DNA of 64,000 nt from Sphingobium sp. KCTC 72723 (GTDB lineage: Bacteria > Pseudomonadota > Alphaproteobacteria > Sphingomonadales > Sphingomonadaceae). This document shows positions 9,871 through 19,424 of this stretch, in pieces. How positions within the stretch are numbered: position 1 is the first letter of the stretch; the number at the start of each line of letters is the position of its first letter. The position numbers and the translations under genes were made by a program. The stretch lies in the NCBI RefSeq assembly GCF_014280435.1, contig NZ_CP060388.1, positions 682,001 through 746,000 of the forward strand, read 5' to 3'. The notes beneath the pieces are model-generated. The model did not search any database. It was not told where the DNA came from and was given only the letters and a program-made list of their open reading frames with translations.

Positions 9871-11547
9871 TCAGGCCGCATCCGCCGTGATCTGGCCAAG
9901 GGTGGCGATAAGGTCGTCCATCTTGAACGGCTTGCGCAGGATATGGCGGACCAGGCTGGTGTCGGCCGATACTCCTTCCTCCGCATATCCCGTCACCATG
10001 ACGATGGGCAGTTGCGGTGCCATTGCCTGTGCGGCTTCTGCGACTTCGATACCGCTCATGCCGGGCATGGCGAAATCCACGATCATCATGTCGGGGATAT
10101 GCGCGTCGATTTGCGCCATGGCATCCTTGCCGGACGCTGCCTGCATCACCTGATATCCGAACATTTCCAGACCTTCGACCACGAAGCGGCGCACGCCTTC
10201 GTCATCATCGACCACCAGAACGCATAATTTCTTGTCGCTATAGCTGGAGCGCGACACGGGATCGGCATGGGTAGCATCGACGGCAGGCGCATGAGTAAGC
10301 GGCAGCCAGATGCTGACCGTCGTTCCATTGCCCTCCACGCTTTCGATCTGGGCGACACCGCCCGATTGCCGCGCGATGCCGAATACCTGGCTAAGGCCAA
10401 GTCCGGTGCCTTTGCCCAGCGCTTTGGTCGTATAGAAGGGATCGAACACTTTGGTCAGGAGATGGCGGGGGATGCCGGTGCCATTGTCGCGCACCCGCAC
10501 GACGCCATAATCGCCCGCTGCAAGGCCGTCGGGGGTGTGATGCCCCACGTCCGTCTCGATCGTCAATATGCCGCCGTCGGGCATGGCGTCGCGGGCGTTG
10601 ATGGCGAGGTTCAGCACCGCCAGTTCAAGCTGATGGGCGTCCGCCATGACCCAGGGCTGGGTCGATGCCAGCGACCGTCGCTGGTCGATGCGTGGCCCGA
10701 TGGTCCGTGCCAGAAGATCGGCCATGCCATCGACCAGCGCGTTCATGCTGAGCGGGGCGAGCGCCAGTTGCTGCGTTCGGGAAAAGGCGAGCAATTGATG
10801 CGTCAGTTTCGCGGCCCGGTCCGTCGCTTGCGATGCGAAGCGGGCGTGCCGCAATATCCGGTCGTCGTCGGACCGGCGCTCGATCATTTCCAGATTGCCG
10901 GACACCACCGTCAGCAGATTGTTGAAGTCATGCGCGATGCCGCCGGTCAACTGGCCGACCGCTTCCATCTTTTGCGACTGGACCAGTGCCGTTTGCGCCC
11001 GTTCGCGTTCGGCCACTTCCTCCATCAGCATGTTGTTGGTGCGTGACAATTCGCTCGTCCGGTCAGCAATCCGCGCTTCCAGATTGCCGTTGAGCTGGGT
11101 CAGCCGTTCCTCGGCGGACTGAAGCGCGGCCAGCCGCTCACGCGCTTCATATTGGCGGCGGCGCACGCGCATGGCGGAGCGGACGGCGCTGCCCAGGGTT
11201 TCGCTGTGGATCGGCCGTTCCAGCACGATGACATTGCCCAGCCGTTCCAGCACCAGCATGGCTTCGCGCGAACGATGCCCCGCGCGCCGGGTGGCAAGCA
11301 GGATGAACGGAAAGTCCGACCATGGCGGTTGCTGCTGCACCCAGATGTCCAGATCCCCACGATCCGCGCCCGCCAGCGATTCCTCGGTAATGATGGCAGT
11401 TGCCGCCCCGATGATCAGTTCGCTGCTGAGGGCATCCGCGCTGGCGCAAATCGTGCTGGCATAATGCTGCTTCGACAGCAGCGCTTCTATGACGGGAGCG
11501 TCGCGCCCCCGCAGGGCAAGCAACAGGATACGGTTTTCCACGATCAT
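9871..11547 (-). CDS. Hybrid sensor histidine kinase with N-terminal pseudo-receiver
   Basis: 558 aa, no membrane segments, so cytosolic. The N-terminal 130 residues resemble a receiver domain without a clear phospho-acceptor aspartate. A coiled coil at about 130-190 follows. The dimerisation/phosphorylation segment has the H-box [11 protein letters not shown] (His206). The ATPase domain shows [25 protein letters not shown] and [11 protein letters not shown]. The C-terminal receiver ([11 protein letters not shown]) has its acceptor at Asp491 in MIVDFAMPG. Its start overlaps the stop of the KaiC-like gene (ATGA), so the pair is coupled and likely acts in one pathway. The signal is unknown. Confidence 0.88.
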   Translation of the reverse strand: MIVENRILLLALRGRDAPVIEALLSKQHYASTICASADALSSELIIGAATAIITEESLAGADRGDLDIWVQQQPPWSDFPFILLATRRAGHRSREAMLVLERLGNVIVLERPIHSETLGSAVRSAMRVRRRQYEARERLAALQSAEERLTQLNGNLEARIADRTSELSRTNNMLMEEVAERERAQTALVQSQKMEAVGQLTGGIAHDFNNLLTVVSGNLEMIERRSDDDRILRHARFASQATDRAAKLTHQLLAFSRTQQLALAPLSMNALVDGMADLLARTIGPRIDQRRSLASTQPWVMADAHQLELAVLNLAINARDAMPDGGILTIETDVGHHTPDGLAAGDYGVVRVRDNGTGIPRHLLTKVFDPFYTTKALGKGTGLGLSQVFGIARQSGGVAQIESVEGNGTTVSIWLPLTHAPAVDATHADPVSRSSYSDKKLCVLVVDDDEGVRRFVVEGLEMFGYQVMQAASGKDAMAQIDAHIPDMMIVDFAMPGMSGIEVAEAAQAMAPQLPIVMVTGYAEEGVSADTSLVRHILRKPFKMDDLIATLGQITADAA

Positions 11548-13052
11548 GTATCGCTGGCCGCCGGTTCCGCCGCCAGCAGCGGGGTGCCGCCGTTGTAGGT
11601 AGGCAATCCCGTCAGCACGCCTTCGAAATCGCGCAACGGTTCGCCGATCGTGATGCCGGTGCGTCCCAGCCGATATTCACGGATGCTCGCTTCGTGCGGG
11701 GTCGTGCGGCTTTTGGCCACGGACACGGCTTTCAACATTTCGCCGCGCGCCTCGAAATAGCGGAACAGGACGATGGTGTCGGACAGGTAGCTGAGGTCCA
11801 CGTCAGACCGGACATCGCCGATGATGCCATGCTGGCCCAGTATCAGGACGGTGATGACCCCCTGCTGGTTCAGGTAGCTGAGCATTTCGTGCATTTGCAG
11901 GACCAGGAATTTTTCACCCGGCATCGCCTGCAAAAAGGCGTTCAGGCTGTCGATCACGACGAACCGGACGCCATCTTCTTCCACCGCCTTGCGCACCCAG
12001 CTGGCAAATTCGCCGGGCGACAGTTCCGCCGGGTCGATTTGCGTGACGGTCAACGCGCCACTATCCAGATGGGGTTGCAAATTCATGCCCATCGCCCGCG
12101 CGCGGGTCAGCATGGTGGCGCGCCCTTCATCGAACAGGAAATAGGCCGCCTTTTCACCGCGTGCGATTGCGCTGAGGCCGCATTGCACCGCCGTGCTGGT
12201 CTTGCCGACGCCCGAAGGCCCGTTGAACAGCAGGTTGGTGCCGACCGAAATGCCGCCGCCCAGCATCTGGTCGAGCCGATCCAGACCCGTCGACACCAGT
12301 TGTTCGACATAGTCGGTATGATGTTCGGACGCGACCAGGCGCGGGAACACCGCGACGCCGCCGGTTTCGATCACGAAGTCATGATAGCCGCCGCGATATT
12401 TGACGCCGCGCATCTTGACCACGCGCAGGCGCCGCCGTTCCGTGCCATATTCCTGCGCAGCCTGTTCCAGCGTGATGACGCCATGGGCGATGCTGTGCAG
12501 TTGCAGGTCGTTGGGGTCCGAACTGCGGTCGTCCAGCATCAGCACGGTGCATTTGCGCAGCGAGAAATATTGCTTCAACGCCAGGATCTGACGGCGATAG
12601 CGCAGCGAATTTTGTGCGAGCAGGCGCATTTCGGACAGGCTGTCGAACACGACGCGCACGGGCATGATGCGATCGACACATTCCATGACACCCTGAATCG
12701 TCTCGCCCAACTCGACTTCTGAAGGCTCCAGAATCGATTGCTCGGCCTCGGGGTCAAGGCCATCACCGCTGACCAGTTCGAACAATTCGATGTCGTCCAG
12801 GCTCCAGTTATGGCTGCGGGCCACTTCGCGCAGTTCGGCCGATGTTTCGGACAGGGTGATATACAGGCCACGTTCGCCGATCCGCGCGCCTTCCAGCAGG
12901 AATTGCAGCGCGATGGTCGTCTTGCCGCTGCCGGGGGTTCCTTCCAGCAGATAGGCGCGATTGGCGGTCAGGCCGCCGCCCAAGATATTGTCCAGATCGG
13001 CAATTCCGACCGAAACGGTGGACTTGCCTTCACTTGCGACGAATTCACTCAT
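11544..13052 (-). CDS. KaiC-like double RecA-fold ATPase
   Basis: 502 aa with two tandem KaiC/RecA ATPase domains. Walker A motifs are GTPGSGKTT (38-46) and GPSGVGKTS (near 283); Walker B segments are VVFDSLSEM and FVVIDSLNAF. By recalled alignment with cyanobacterial KaiC, the C-terminal DLSYLSDTIVL matches the autophosphorylation loop HISTITDTIIL, keeping the serine but with tyrosine in place of the threonine. No kaiA or kaiB is nearby. Coupling to a hybrid kinase suggests a signalling role (stress or light/redox) rather than a proven clock. Confidence 0.87.
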   Translation of the reverse strand: MSEFVASEGKSTVSVGIADLDNILGGGLTANRAYLLEGTPGSGKTTIALQFLLEGARIGERGLYITLSETSAELREVARSHNWSLDDIELFELVSGDGLDPEAEQSILEPSEVELGETIQGVMECVDRIMPVRVVFDSLSEMRLLAQNSLRYRRQILALKQYFSLRKCTVLMLDDRSSDPNDLQLHSIAHGVITLEQAAQEYGTERRRLRVVKMRGVKYRGGYHDFVIETGGVAVFPRLVASEHHTDYVEQLVSTGLDRLDQMLGGGISVGTNLLFNGPSGVGKTSTAVQCGLSAIARGEKAAYFLFDEGRATMLTRARAMGMNLQPHLDSGALTVTQIDPAELSPGEFASWVRKAVEEDGVRFVVIDSLNAFLQAMPGEKFLVLQMHEMLSYLNQQGVITVLILGQHGIIGDVRSDVDLSYLSDTIVLFRYFEARGEMLKAVSVAKSRTTPHEASIREYRLGRTGITIGEPLRDFEGVLTGLPTYNGGTPLLAAEPAASDT

Positions 13053-13161
13053 GTCGTCCTCAAACTGTTGCGCTCGAAAGAGCGGGTTGTTTCAGAAACG
13101 ATTTGAATGGCAATTCGGTCCATGAACCGATGTTCATGCGCAACAGCGCCGTGAATATGGG

Positions 13162-13974
13162 TCATTGCAGGAAGTCGGGTTTCTTCACCCTGATCCGGCG
13201 ATAACGCGCCTCTATCAGGCTGAATATGCCAAACAGGCAGAGGCCAAGGGCGACCGCGCTTAAAATCGCCGGTCCTTCCGATTGCGCGCGCAATTGCTTG
13301 AGCGCTTCGCCCAGTCCCCCGGCCCGGTCGGCGTCCTGATTGAGCGCGGCGGAAATGATGAACCAGCCGATGATCGCGAAGATCAGTGCGCGAGCGGCAT
13401 AGCCCAGCCGCCCGATCCAGCGGACATAATGGGGGGCGGGGACATCGCCATCCAGTTCGGTAAAGCGCGCCTTATAAGCCTTGACCGCTTGCGCCCCGGC
13501 GACTGCGAACAGTGCGATGCCAGCGAGTACGAGCAGCACGACGCCACCGGGCTGTGTCAGCAGCCAGGCCGACCAGCTTTCCGCGCTGGCATCGCCTGGG
13601 CTGCCATGCTGCGCCCTTGTCTGTTTGAGCGCGAGGCGCGCGGCGGCGGTGGCCAGCCCGACATGGGTCAGCCCGCTAAAAGCATAGCCTGCCCGTTCGA
13701 ACTTGCCCTTGATAGTGCGGCTGCGGTTTTCCGGGTCGGTGATCGCTTCGGTCAGGCGCCATATCGCGTAACCGGCAAAGCCGATTGCGCAAATGGCCAG
13801 CAAGGCATGACCCAGCGGCGCATTGGCCAAGGTGCCGAGCGCACCCTGATTATCGGTCGTTTCCCCGCCATTTGCCGCAACATCCAGCGCCAGCCAGCCG
13901 ACCATGATGTAGACGAGGCCGCGCGCAGCAAAACCGATCCGCGCCATCAGCGTCATTTTCTCGTTATAGGTCAT
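13162..13974 (-). CDS. DUF1206 family membrane protein
   Basis: 270 aa, about six hydrophobic helices arranged as three similar two-helix units; the repeated pattern RIGFAARGLVY and RLGYAARALIF is typical of DUF1206. The function is not established. The start at 13974 is chosen because CAGGAGGG lies just upstream; the open frame extends 14 residues further but those show no conservation signal. Divergent from yaaA with an inverted repeat in the shared upstream region. Confidence 0.85.
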   Translation of the reverse strand: MTYNEKMTLMARIGFAARGLVYIMVGWLALDVAANGGETTDNQGALGTLANAPLGHALLAICAIGFAGYAIWRLTEAITDPENRSRTIKGKFERAGYAFSGLTHVGLATAAARLALKQTRAQHGSPGDASAESWSAWLLTQPGGVVLLVLAGIALFAVAGAQAVKAYKARFTELDGDVPAPHYVRWIGRLGYAARALIFAIIGWFIISAALNQDADRAGGLGEALKQLRAQSEGPAILSAVALGLCLFGIFSLIEARYRRIRVKKPDFLQ

Positions 13975-14015
13975 GGCACCCTCCTGTCGGGTGGCCAATG
14001 CGCGGCGATGCTGCA

Positions 14016-14050
14016 CGTTCCCTGACTATATTTACACTGGGCAGGGAACG
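14016..14050. promoter_or_regulatory. Inverted repeat in the DUF1206/yaaA intergenic region
   Basis: CGTTCCCTG (14016-14024) and CAGGGAACG (14042-14050) form a 9-bp perfect inverted repeat with a 17-base spacer, halfway between two divergent genes. It could be an operator. I checked it against the GGAAC...GTT extracytoplasmic sigma (EcfG-type) pattern and did not find a matching -10 half, so that reading is not supported. Confidence 0.3.
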
Positions 14051-14143
14051 AAATGTCGTGACGTGCCATAGGCGGATCGGCCTGCATCAAAGGGCATGGG
14101 CAAGGGTTTTGACGCGCGTGTCCGACACCGCTACGGAACCGGG

Positions 14144-14896
14144 ATGATTGCCCTGCTTTCCCCCGCCAAGACGCTCGATTTCGATTGTGCGCTGCCGCCG
14201 CTGTCCCCCACGACCCCGCATTTCGCGCAGGAAGCGCTGGGTCTGGCCAAGTCGGCTGCCAATCTTTCGCAAAAGCGGCTTGCGGAATTGATGCATATCT
14301 CGCCGCGCCTTGCCAAGCTCAATGCGGACCGGTTCGCCGATTTTGCCGAACTGCCGGAACGCGCGGCGCTGTTCGCCTTTGCCGGCGACGTCTATACCGG
14401 GTTCGAGGCCCATTCGCTGGACGAAGCGGGGATCGCTTTCGCGCAGGATCATGTGCGGATGCTGTCGGGCCTATATGGCTTGCTCCGGCCGCTGGACGCA
14501 ATCCGGCCTTACCGACTGGAAATGGGAACGAAATGGGCGCCACGCCACAAGCGGCTGACCGACTGGTGGGGTGACCGCATCGCAGCCCTGCTGATGACGC
14601 AGGTTGCGCAGGAAGGGTCCGGCACTGTGCTTAACTTGGCCAGCCAGGAATATTATACAGCCGTGGCGGACAAGCTGCCCGGCGTTCGGGTGATCGAGGT
14701 GGAGTTTCGCGAACCCGGACCGAACGGCCCGCGCTTCGTCAGCTTCAACGCCAAACGCGCGCGCGGCATGATGGCGCGCTGGCTGTGCGAACATCATGTC
14801 ACTGATGTGGACGCCATGCGCGGTTTCGACAGCGATGGCTATCGCTGGGACGCGGAGGAAAGCGACGCTGATCGCTGGCGCTTCATGCGGGAGTGA
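14144..14896 (+). CDS. yaaA: YaaA family peroxide-stress protein
   Basis: 250 aa, DUF328/YaaA family. In E. coli YaaA lowers free iron and limits hydrogen-peroxide damage; the fold binds DNA. Family signatures are LLSPAKTLDF at the N-terminus, SGLYGLLRPLDAIRPYRLEMG near 110 and NLASQEYYTAV near 165. ATG 14144 gives the normal start; the upstream in-frame ATG at 14096 adds 16 unrelated residues. The gene is the last chromosomal one before the genomic island. Confidence 0.92.
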   Translation: MIALLSPAKTLDFDCALPPLSPTTPHFAQEALGLAKSAANLSQKRLAELMHISPRLAKLNADRFADFAELPERAALFAFAGDVYTGFEAHSLDEAGIAFAQDHVRMLSGLYGLLRPLDAIRPYRLEMGTKWAPRHKRLTDWWGDRIAALLMTQVAQEGSGTVLNLASQEYYTAVADKLPGVRVIEVEFREPGPNGPRFVSFNAKRARGMMARWLCEHHVTDVDAMRGFDSDGYRWDAEESDADRWRFMRE

Positions 14897-14999
14897 AGGC
14901 TGACCGGGAGAGTGGCCACGCTCCGGGCAAGCGTCTGATTGCAGGTCCGCAATCATGCAATGCCGTCAGGTGAGGGAGGCAGAGCGTTAGTATCTGTCT

Positions 15000-15051
15000 G
15001 AAAAATGGTGGACGCACTTGGGCTCGAACCAAGGACCCGCTGATTAAGAGT
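15000..15051. repeat. att repeat, left copy (tRNA-Lys 3' fragment)
   Basis: Identical over 52 bases to 27182-27233. Bases 15006-15051 correspond to the last 46 bases of the tRNA-Lys gene (minus strand), from inside the anticodon loop to the encoded CCA end; identity is lost at 15052. It lacks the 5' half, so it cannot give a tRNA. It marks the left end of the island. Confidence 0.92.
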
Positions 15052-15142
15052 TTGGCCCCAACGGCGTTAGCACAAATTAGCGCAGGTCGGCATAAGTGCA
15101 TAAACCATTGGAAATTAGCCGTTTGTTGATGTTGGGCTGTTA

Positions 15143-15190
15143 GTGTAAGCTAGTGTAAGTTTGCTGCGCACTCTTACAAAGGTCTTACAC
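15143..15190. promoter_or_regulatory. Putative integrase arm-type sites, left end
   Basis: GTGTAAG occurs at 15143 and 15153, CTTACA at 15173 and CTTACAC at 15184, within 50 bases between the att repeat and the integrase start. The 13-mer GCGCACTCTTACA (15166-15178) recurs near the other island end. Short repeats beside att cores are typical arm-binding sites of tyrosine integrases. The last copy abuts the integrase ribosome-binding site, so binding could also repress the gene. Confidence 0.5.
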
Positions 15191-15200
15191 GAGGAATTCC

Positions 15201-16514
15201 ATGCCTAAGCTCAAGCTCACCAAGACCAGCATTGACCGGGTGCGTAAGCCCGGCACCGGCACGGTCATCTACTTCGACACGGAGACCAAGGGATTCGGCC
15301 TGCGCGTCACCGCGTCCGGCGCTGCGAGCTTCATCGTGCAGGGCACGGTATCGGGGCAGAGCAAGGAAGCCCGCCTTACCATTGGCAGCTACGGGGCGTG
15401 GACGGTCGATGACGCTCGCCGCCGTGCGGAGGAATACAAGCACCAGTTCGAGGACGGGATTGACCCTCGCGACGTGAAAAAGGCGGACGAAGCTGCGAAG
15501 GTCACGCTTATGGACGTTTGCACCACCTACACCTCGCGGCCCGGTAAACTGAAAGCCAGCACAGCGGCGGAATACAAGCGACACGTCGAGAAGGTCTTTG
15601 CCAAGTGGAAGGATAAGCCCATTGCCAGCATCACGCGCGAGATGGTGCAGGAGCGCCACCGCGAAATTGTTGATAATGGGCTGGAAGGCAAAAGGGCAGC
15701 GCCAGCCAGCGCCAACGCGGCGTTCGTGACGCTGCGCATCCTCATCAACTTTGCGATGGACGAATACCGCCGCGCTGACGGTGAGCCGCTAATCGCCCGC
15801 AACCCCGTTGCTGCGCTCAAGCATCACTGGGCACCGACCGGGGATCGCACCGAACGCTATATCGAGTAGGCGAAGGTGGGCGAGGTTTGGAACATGCTAA
15901 CCGAGGCGCGCGCGGACCCGCGCAGCCGGGACGCGCTTGCCGGTATCGACCTGACAATCTTCCTTCTGTTGACCGGCGCTCGTCGTGATGAAGCCGCTGC
16001 CCTGACATGGGATCGCGTGCATATTGATGACCACAACCCGTCCGACTGCCGCTGGCATCTGACCGAGCGCAAGCGTGGCACGCCCATCTGGCTGCCCTTG
16101 TCGTCGCAGGCCGTGGCGCTGCTCAAGCTGCGACTGCCGAAGCCCAAGGTGAACGAGGACGACCCGGAGCCAAGCCCGTTTGTGTTTCCGTCGTGGAGCA
16201 AGGCTGGTCGGATTATGGACGCCCGCGCCGCTATGGAAGCGGTGAGCAAGGTCGCTGGCAAGCACCTGTCGCTGCACGACCTGCGCCGCACGTTCAGCAA
16301 CATCGCCATGCGTGAATGCCGCGTAGGCAAATTCGAGACCGACATGCTGACCGGCCACAAGCCCAGCAAGGAGGACGTGACCGCAACCAACTATCTCGAC
16401 CTGACGACACTGACCTGGCTCCACAAGGAAGCGCAGCAGATCGGCGATTGGATCGAGCAGCAGGGGTTGGTCGCCGCCGCTGGCAACGTGGTCGCGCTGC
16501 CCCAGCGAGCGTGA
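15201..16514 (+). pseudogene. Tyrosine recombinase/integrase, interrupted by in-frame TAG
   Basis: One continuous frame of 437 codons is broken only by TAG at 15867-15869 (codon 223). Before it lie the arm-binding domain (DTETKGFGLRVTASG, LTIGSYGAWTVDDAR) and the core-binding helices. After it comes the catalytic domain with the arginine in LTGARRDEAAALTW, HDLRRTF, LTGHKP and the tyrosine in TNYLDL, all intact. GAGGAATTCC precedes the start at 15201. Expression as two pieces (restart near 15876) or suppression of amber cannot be excluded, but inactivation is the simplest reading. It is the integrase expected for insertion into the neighbouring tRNA-Lys site. Confidence 0.85.
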
Positions 16515-16997
16515 TGCACGGCGGTCCCCACACAGCCGAGCGCACAGGGGCGGCACCGGCGCGCCGCAGGGTTAGGGGCGGCAGTGCGGCGATCGCGCCC
16601 CACGCCGCCTTACAGCGAAGGTCGGCCCAGCCAGCCCAAATTGCGCATTTCAGGCAAAATCGGTCGAAGCCGGCCCCGCCAAATCACCCCCTGATCGGTT
16701 TACGAAACAAAAATCTGCCGACCTGATCTTTGCCGATTACCCGCTCCCGGTTCGGGACAGCGGACGCAGCATTTTATCCAACATTTGCCAGTTACCTTAT
16801 GCTAACAGTGTTGTTGCAGTGCCGGGGACGGGGCACTCAAATCTACTGTCCCCGCAACGCAGCCGGTATGCGGGAGGCTTGCCCTCTTAGTCCCCGGACA
16901 TTCTGCCAGAGGGTGTTCCTTTGGTGCTGATGACCACAGCGAATTAGCCTGCCTGACGCTCTAGGAGCGCGCGCATGGCTTCGCCGGAGTCAGTTGA
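16515..16997. other. Intergenic region without a supported gene
   Basis: 483 bases between the integrase and the AlpA-like gene. Short open frames here have no recognisable family and no good ribosome-binding site. GGGGAC and GTCCCC around 16823-16852 form a weak inverted repeat. The last bases (GGAGTCAGTTGA) provide the ribosome-binding site of the next gene. Confidence 0.5.
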
Positions 16998-17225
16998 ATG
17001 TCCTTCAAAGTTCTCAACAACAATGAAGCCGCTGCGCTGATTGGCGTCACGCCCGGAACGCTCAAGTTCTGGCGCTGTAAGGGCAAAGGCCCTCGTTATA
17101 TCAAGCTGGGCAATTCCCCGCGAGCTGGTGTCGCTTATGACCCGGCAGACGTCGATGCGTGGAAGGCCGCGCGCAAGTTCGACAGCACCAGCGCTGCAAC
17201 CGTGAGCCACCCCGGCGATGCGTAA
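16998..17225 (+). CDS. AlpA-like/excisionase-type DNA-binding protein
   Basis: 75 aa. The segment NNNEAAALIGVTPGTLKFWRCKGKGPRYIKLG followed by VAYDPADVDAWKAARK is a winged helix-turn-helix of the MerR/excisionase/AlpA type (HTH_17-like). Small proteins of this type encoded next to tyrosine integrases usually activate or direct excision. Start ATG 16998 has GGAG eight bases upstream. It is followed after 230 bases by the DUF3987 gene. Whether it is an excisionase or a transcription factor cannot be told from sequence. Confidence 0.75.
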   Translation: MSFKVLNNNEAAALIGVTPGTLKFWRCKGKGPRYIKLGNSPRAGVAYDPADVDAWKAARKFDSTSAATVSHPGDA

Positions 17226-17455
17226 GGCAGCGGTCGCGAAAAGCGGCCGGATGCCCAGCAACACCCGACCGCCCCATCCGAAAGTCCCCAATCCTCGTCG
17301 AAAGACCAGCGACATGCGTAATTTACAGGGCCGCGCCGTAGGTCCGCAACCCCCGAGCGCTTTCGCACAATTTCCAACGCCGCGTAAAAATTCGCCCGAT
17401 GCAGATGGCGTTGGGCAGAAATCCCCCTCTAGCCCGACCCGGCAGGAGGTGCGTC

Positions 17456-18916
17456 ATGGCTGACATGTCCGATGCCGCGCACGCGGAAGCCATGCGCAAT
17501 GCGGGCTGGGACCCGAAGCCGCTCCGTCAGGATAGCCATTCTCAGGATTACCCTGTTGAGCGGCTGCCCAGTATCATCAAGCAGGCCGTGCAGGAGGTTG
17601 CTGACCACAGCCAGGCGCCGGTGGCACTGGTCGCTGCCTCTGCTCTGTCAGCCGTGTCCGCAGTCGTCCAAACCCAATTCAGCGTCAGCCGCAATGGGCG
17701 CTTGCACGGCCCTGCGTCACTGTTCTTCCTAACGGTGGCGGAAAGTGGTGAACGAAAAACGGCGGTCGATAGCGAGTTTATGAGGCCCATTCGTGATTGG
17801 GAAGCTCGGCAACGGCAAGAGAAGAAGCGACTGGACGCCGAATATCAGCAGGAATGGGAAGCATGGGATAGGCAAGAGGGCGAACGGGGTGACCCGCCGC
17901 AGAAGCCGGGGGCGACACCGAGAATGCTTCGCGGGGACGATACGTCCGAAGCGTTGCTAAAGCACCTAAGCGATTATCCCATCGCTGCTGTCATCAGTTC
18001 TGAAGCCGGTGTTGTCTTCGGTTCTCATGCCATGAAGCCCGAGCAGGTGACGCGCAGCATGGCGCAGACGAATAGCTTGTGGGACGGTGGACCCATCGTG
18101 GAAGGACGCATTGGGCGTGGCGAAATCAACCTTGAAAGTGTCCGCGTTACAATGGGTTTGATGCTCCAGCCCAACCTGATGCAGAAATTCATCAGCCAGA
18201 ATGACGGGCTGGCGCGCGGCATCGGGTTTCTCGCGCGCTTTTTGTTCAGCCACCCCGAAACGACAATGGGGACGCGCTTCTATAAGGAGCCAGGACCGAT
18301 GCTGGGTCTGGCTGATTTTCATCAGCGCGCAATGCTGCTCTTGCAAGCTCCTGCCGCGACGGATGAGTTGGGCAGACTGATTACCAATCACATCAGGTTT
18401 GACGAGAATGCTCAATCCGTTTGGATCAACTTCCTCAATCAGGTTGAGGAATATCTGGGCGGGGATGGCATTTATTCGGGCATTCGGGATGTAGCGAGCA
18501 AAGCGGCTGAGAATGCTGCGCGCATCGCGTGCTGTCTGCACGTCTTCGCTAAGCCTAACCACAACCTCATCGACCGGAAGACAATGGCGGACGCTTGTGC
18601 GCTGATGCGTTGGTATCTGAACGAGGCGGTGCGCTTTGGACGGCAGGCGGAGGCTACCCAGGAGGTGCGCAACGCTGAATTGTTGGAGGGCTGGCTCATC
18701 CAGAAATACAAGGAGGCGGGCTGGGAGAAGCGGGCATGGGAAATGACGGTGAACACTGCCCGCCGCATGGGGCCGGGCGCGCTAAGGGGAGGCAAGCGGA
18801 TTGATGATGCCTTTGAGCTTCTTCACGATCTTGGGCGCGTCCGCCTCATGCAATATCCGGGAACCAAGAAACGGTATGTCGTCATCGCTCCGCAAGTGAT
18901 TGCGCAATATAGCTGA
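17456..18916 (+). CDS. DUF3987 (YfjI-like) mobile-element protein
   Basis: 486 aa. LPSIIKQAVQEVADHSQAPVALVAASALSAVSAVVQ near residue 35, FFLTVAESGERKTAV (a degenerate P-loop-like motif) and SSEAGVVFGSHAM place it in DUF3987, found in prophages and integrative elements, often fused or linked to primase/helicase parts. A role in element replication is likely but unproven. ATG 17456 is chosen because AGGAGGTGCGTC lies just upstream; the longer frame from 17399 lacks that. The next 350 bases contain the GTAGCA repeat cluster, which fits a replication module. Confidence 0.75.
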   Translation: MADMSDAAHAEAMRNAGWDPKPLRQDSHSQDYPVERLPSIIKQAVQEVADHSQAPVALVAASALSAVSAVVQTQFSVSRNGRLHGPASLFFLTVAESGERKTAVDSEFMRPIRDWEARQRQEKKRLDAEYQQEWEAWDRQEGERGDPPQKPGATPRMLRGDDTSEALLKHLSDYPIAAVISSEAGVVFGSHAMKPEQVTRSMAQTNSLWDGGPIVEGRIGRGEINLESVRVTMGLMLQPNLMQKFISQNDGLARGIGFLARFLFSHPETTMGTRFYKEPGPMLGLADFHQRAMLLLQAPAATDELGRLITNHIRFDENAQSVWINFLNQVEEYLGGDGIYSGIRDVASKAAENAARIACCLHVFAKPNHNLIDRKTMADACALMRWYLNEAVRFGRQAEATQEVRNAELLEGWLIQKYKEAGWEKRAWEMTVNTARRMGPGALRGGKRIDDAFELLHDLGRVRLMQYPGTKKRYVVIAPQVIAQYS

Positions 18917-18933
18917 CCACATGCAGGGCCGGA

Positions 18934-19274
18934 ATCGTAGCAGATCGTAGCAGCGGAATTTCGGGGGTTTGCTACAATCGTAGCAGCCCCAAACCCGCGA
19001 AATGCTGGGGTTTGCCGGAATCGTAGCAATCGTAGCCGTAGCAGGGGGGGGGTGCGGGGCCGGGGTAGCAATCGTAGCGTAGCGACAAAGGAGTAATTTC
19101 AGTATTATTCTTTATCTTACTGAACCGGAACTACCCTTTTCCCCGCAAACGCGCTGCGGGCTGCTACTTTGCTACGATTCCCCGGCCTAGCCCCGTAACC
19201 CCGCACAAATGCGCGCTTTTTGTGGTCAGCAATCGTAGCAAAGCGGCTGCTACGGCACTGCTACGGTTGCTACG
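18934..19274. repeat. GTAGCA repeat cluster around an AT-rich patch (iteron-like)
   Basis: About 13 exact copies of GTAGCA or its complement TGCTAC, several as the 9-mer ATCGTAGCA (18934, 18944, 18977, 19020, 19232), plus variants. Most left-hand copies point one way; right-hand ones (19162, 19170, 19248, 19259, 19268) mostly the other way. Between them lies an AT-rich stretch (19092-19125) with the inverted repeat TTCAGTA/TACTGAA. Spacing of 9-10 bases between some copies matches a helical turn. It could be a replication origin or a regulator-binding array. Confidence 0.65.
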
Positions 19275-19424
19275 TTCCCGCGGCCATCTAACCAGCAATA
19301 AGACGGTCGATGGTGCATGTAAAAGCGGAACTATTTGTTTTTATTGCGACCATATTGCGGAACTACTGCACGAATAGCTACCGTGTAAGGGCAGTGTATC
19401 TTTCATCCGAAAGTGAAGGTCCAA

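Noticed and set aside
13975..14143. EcfG-type stress promoter between DUF1206 and yaaA
   Set aside because: GGGAAC half-sites occur as an inverted repeat, but no GTT -10 element is found at the right spacing on either strand.
15006..15051. Possible second tRNA-Lys gene
   Set aside because: Only the 3' 46 bases match; there is no D arm or 5' acceptor strand. It is the displaced att copy.
16730..16930. 66-codon open frame in the island
   Set aside because: No ribosome-binding site, no family resemblance and many cysteines and arginines as in random translation.
18934..19274. CRISPR array
   Set aside because: Repeats are only 6-9 bases, irregularly spaced and in both orientations; no spacers of constant length and no cas genes.
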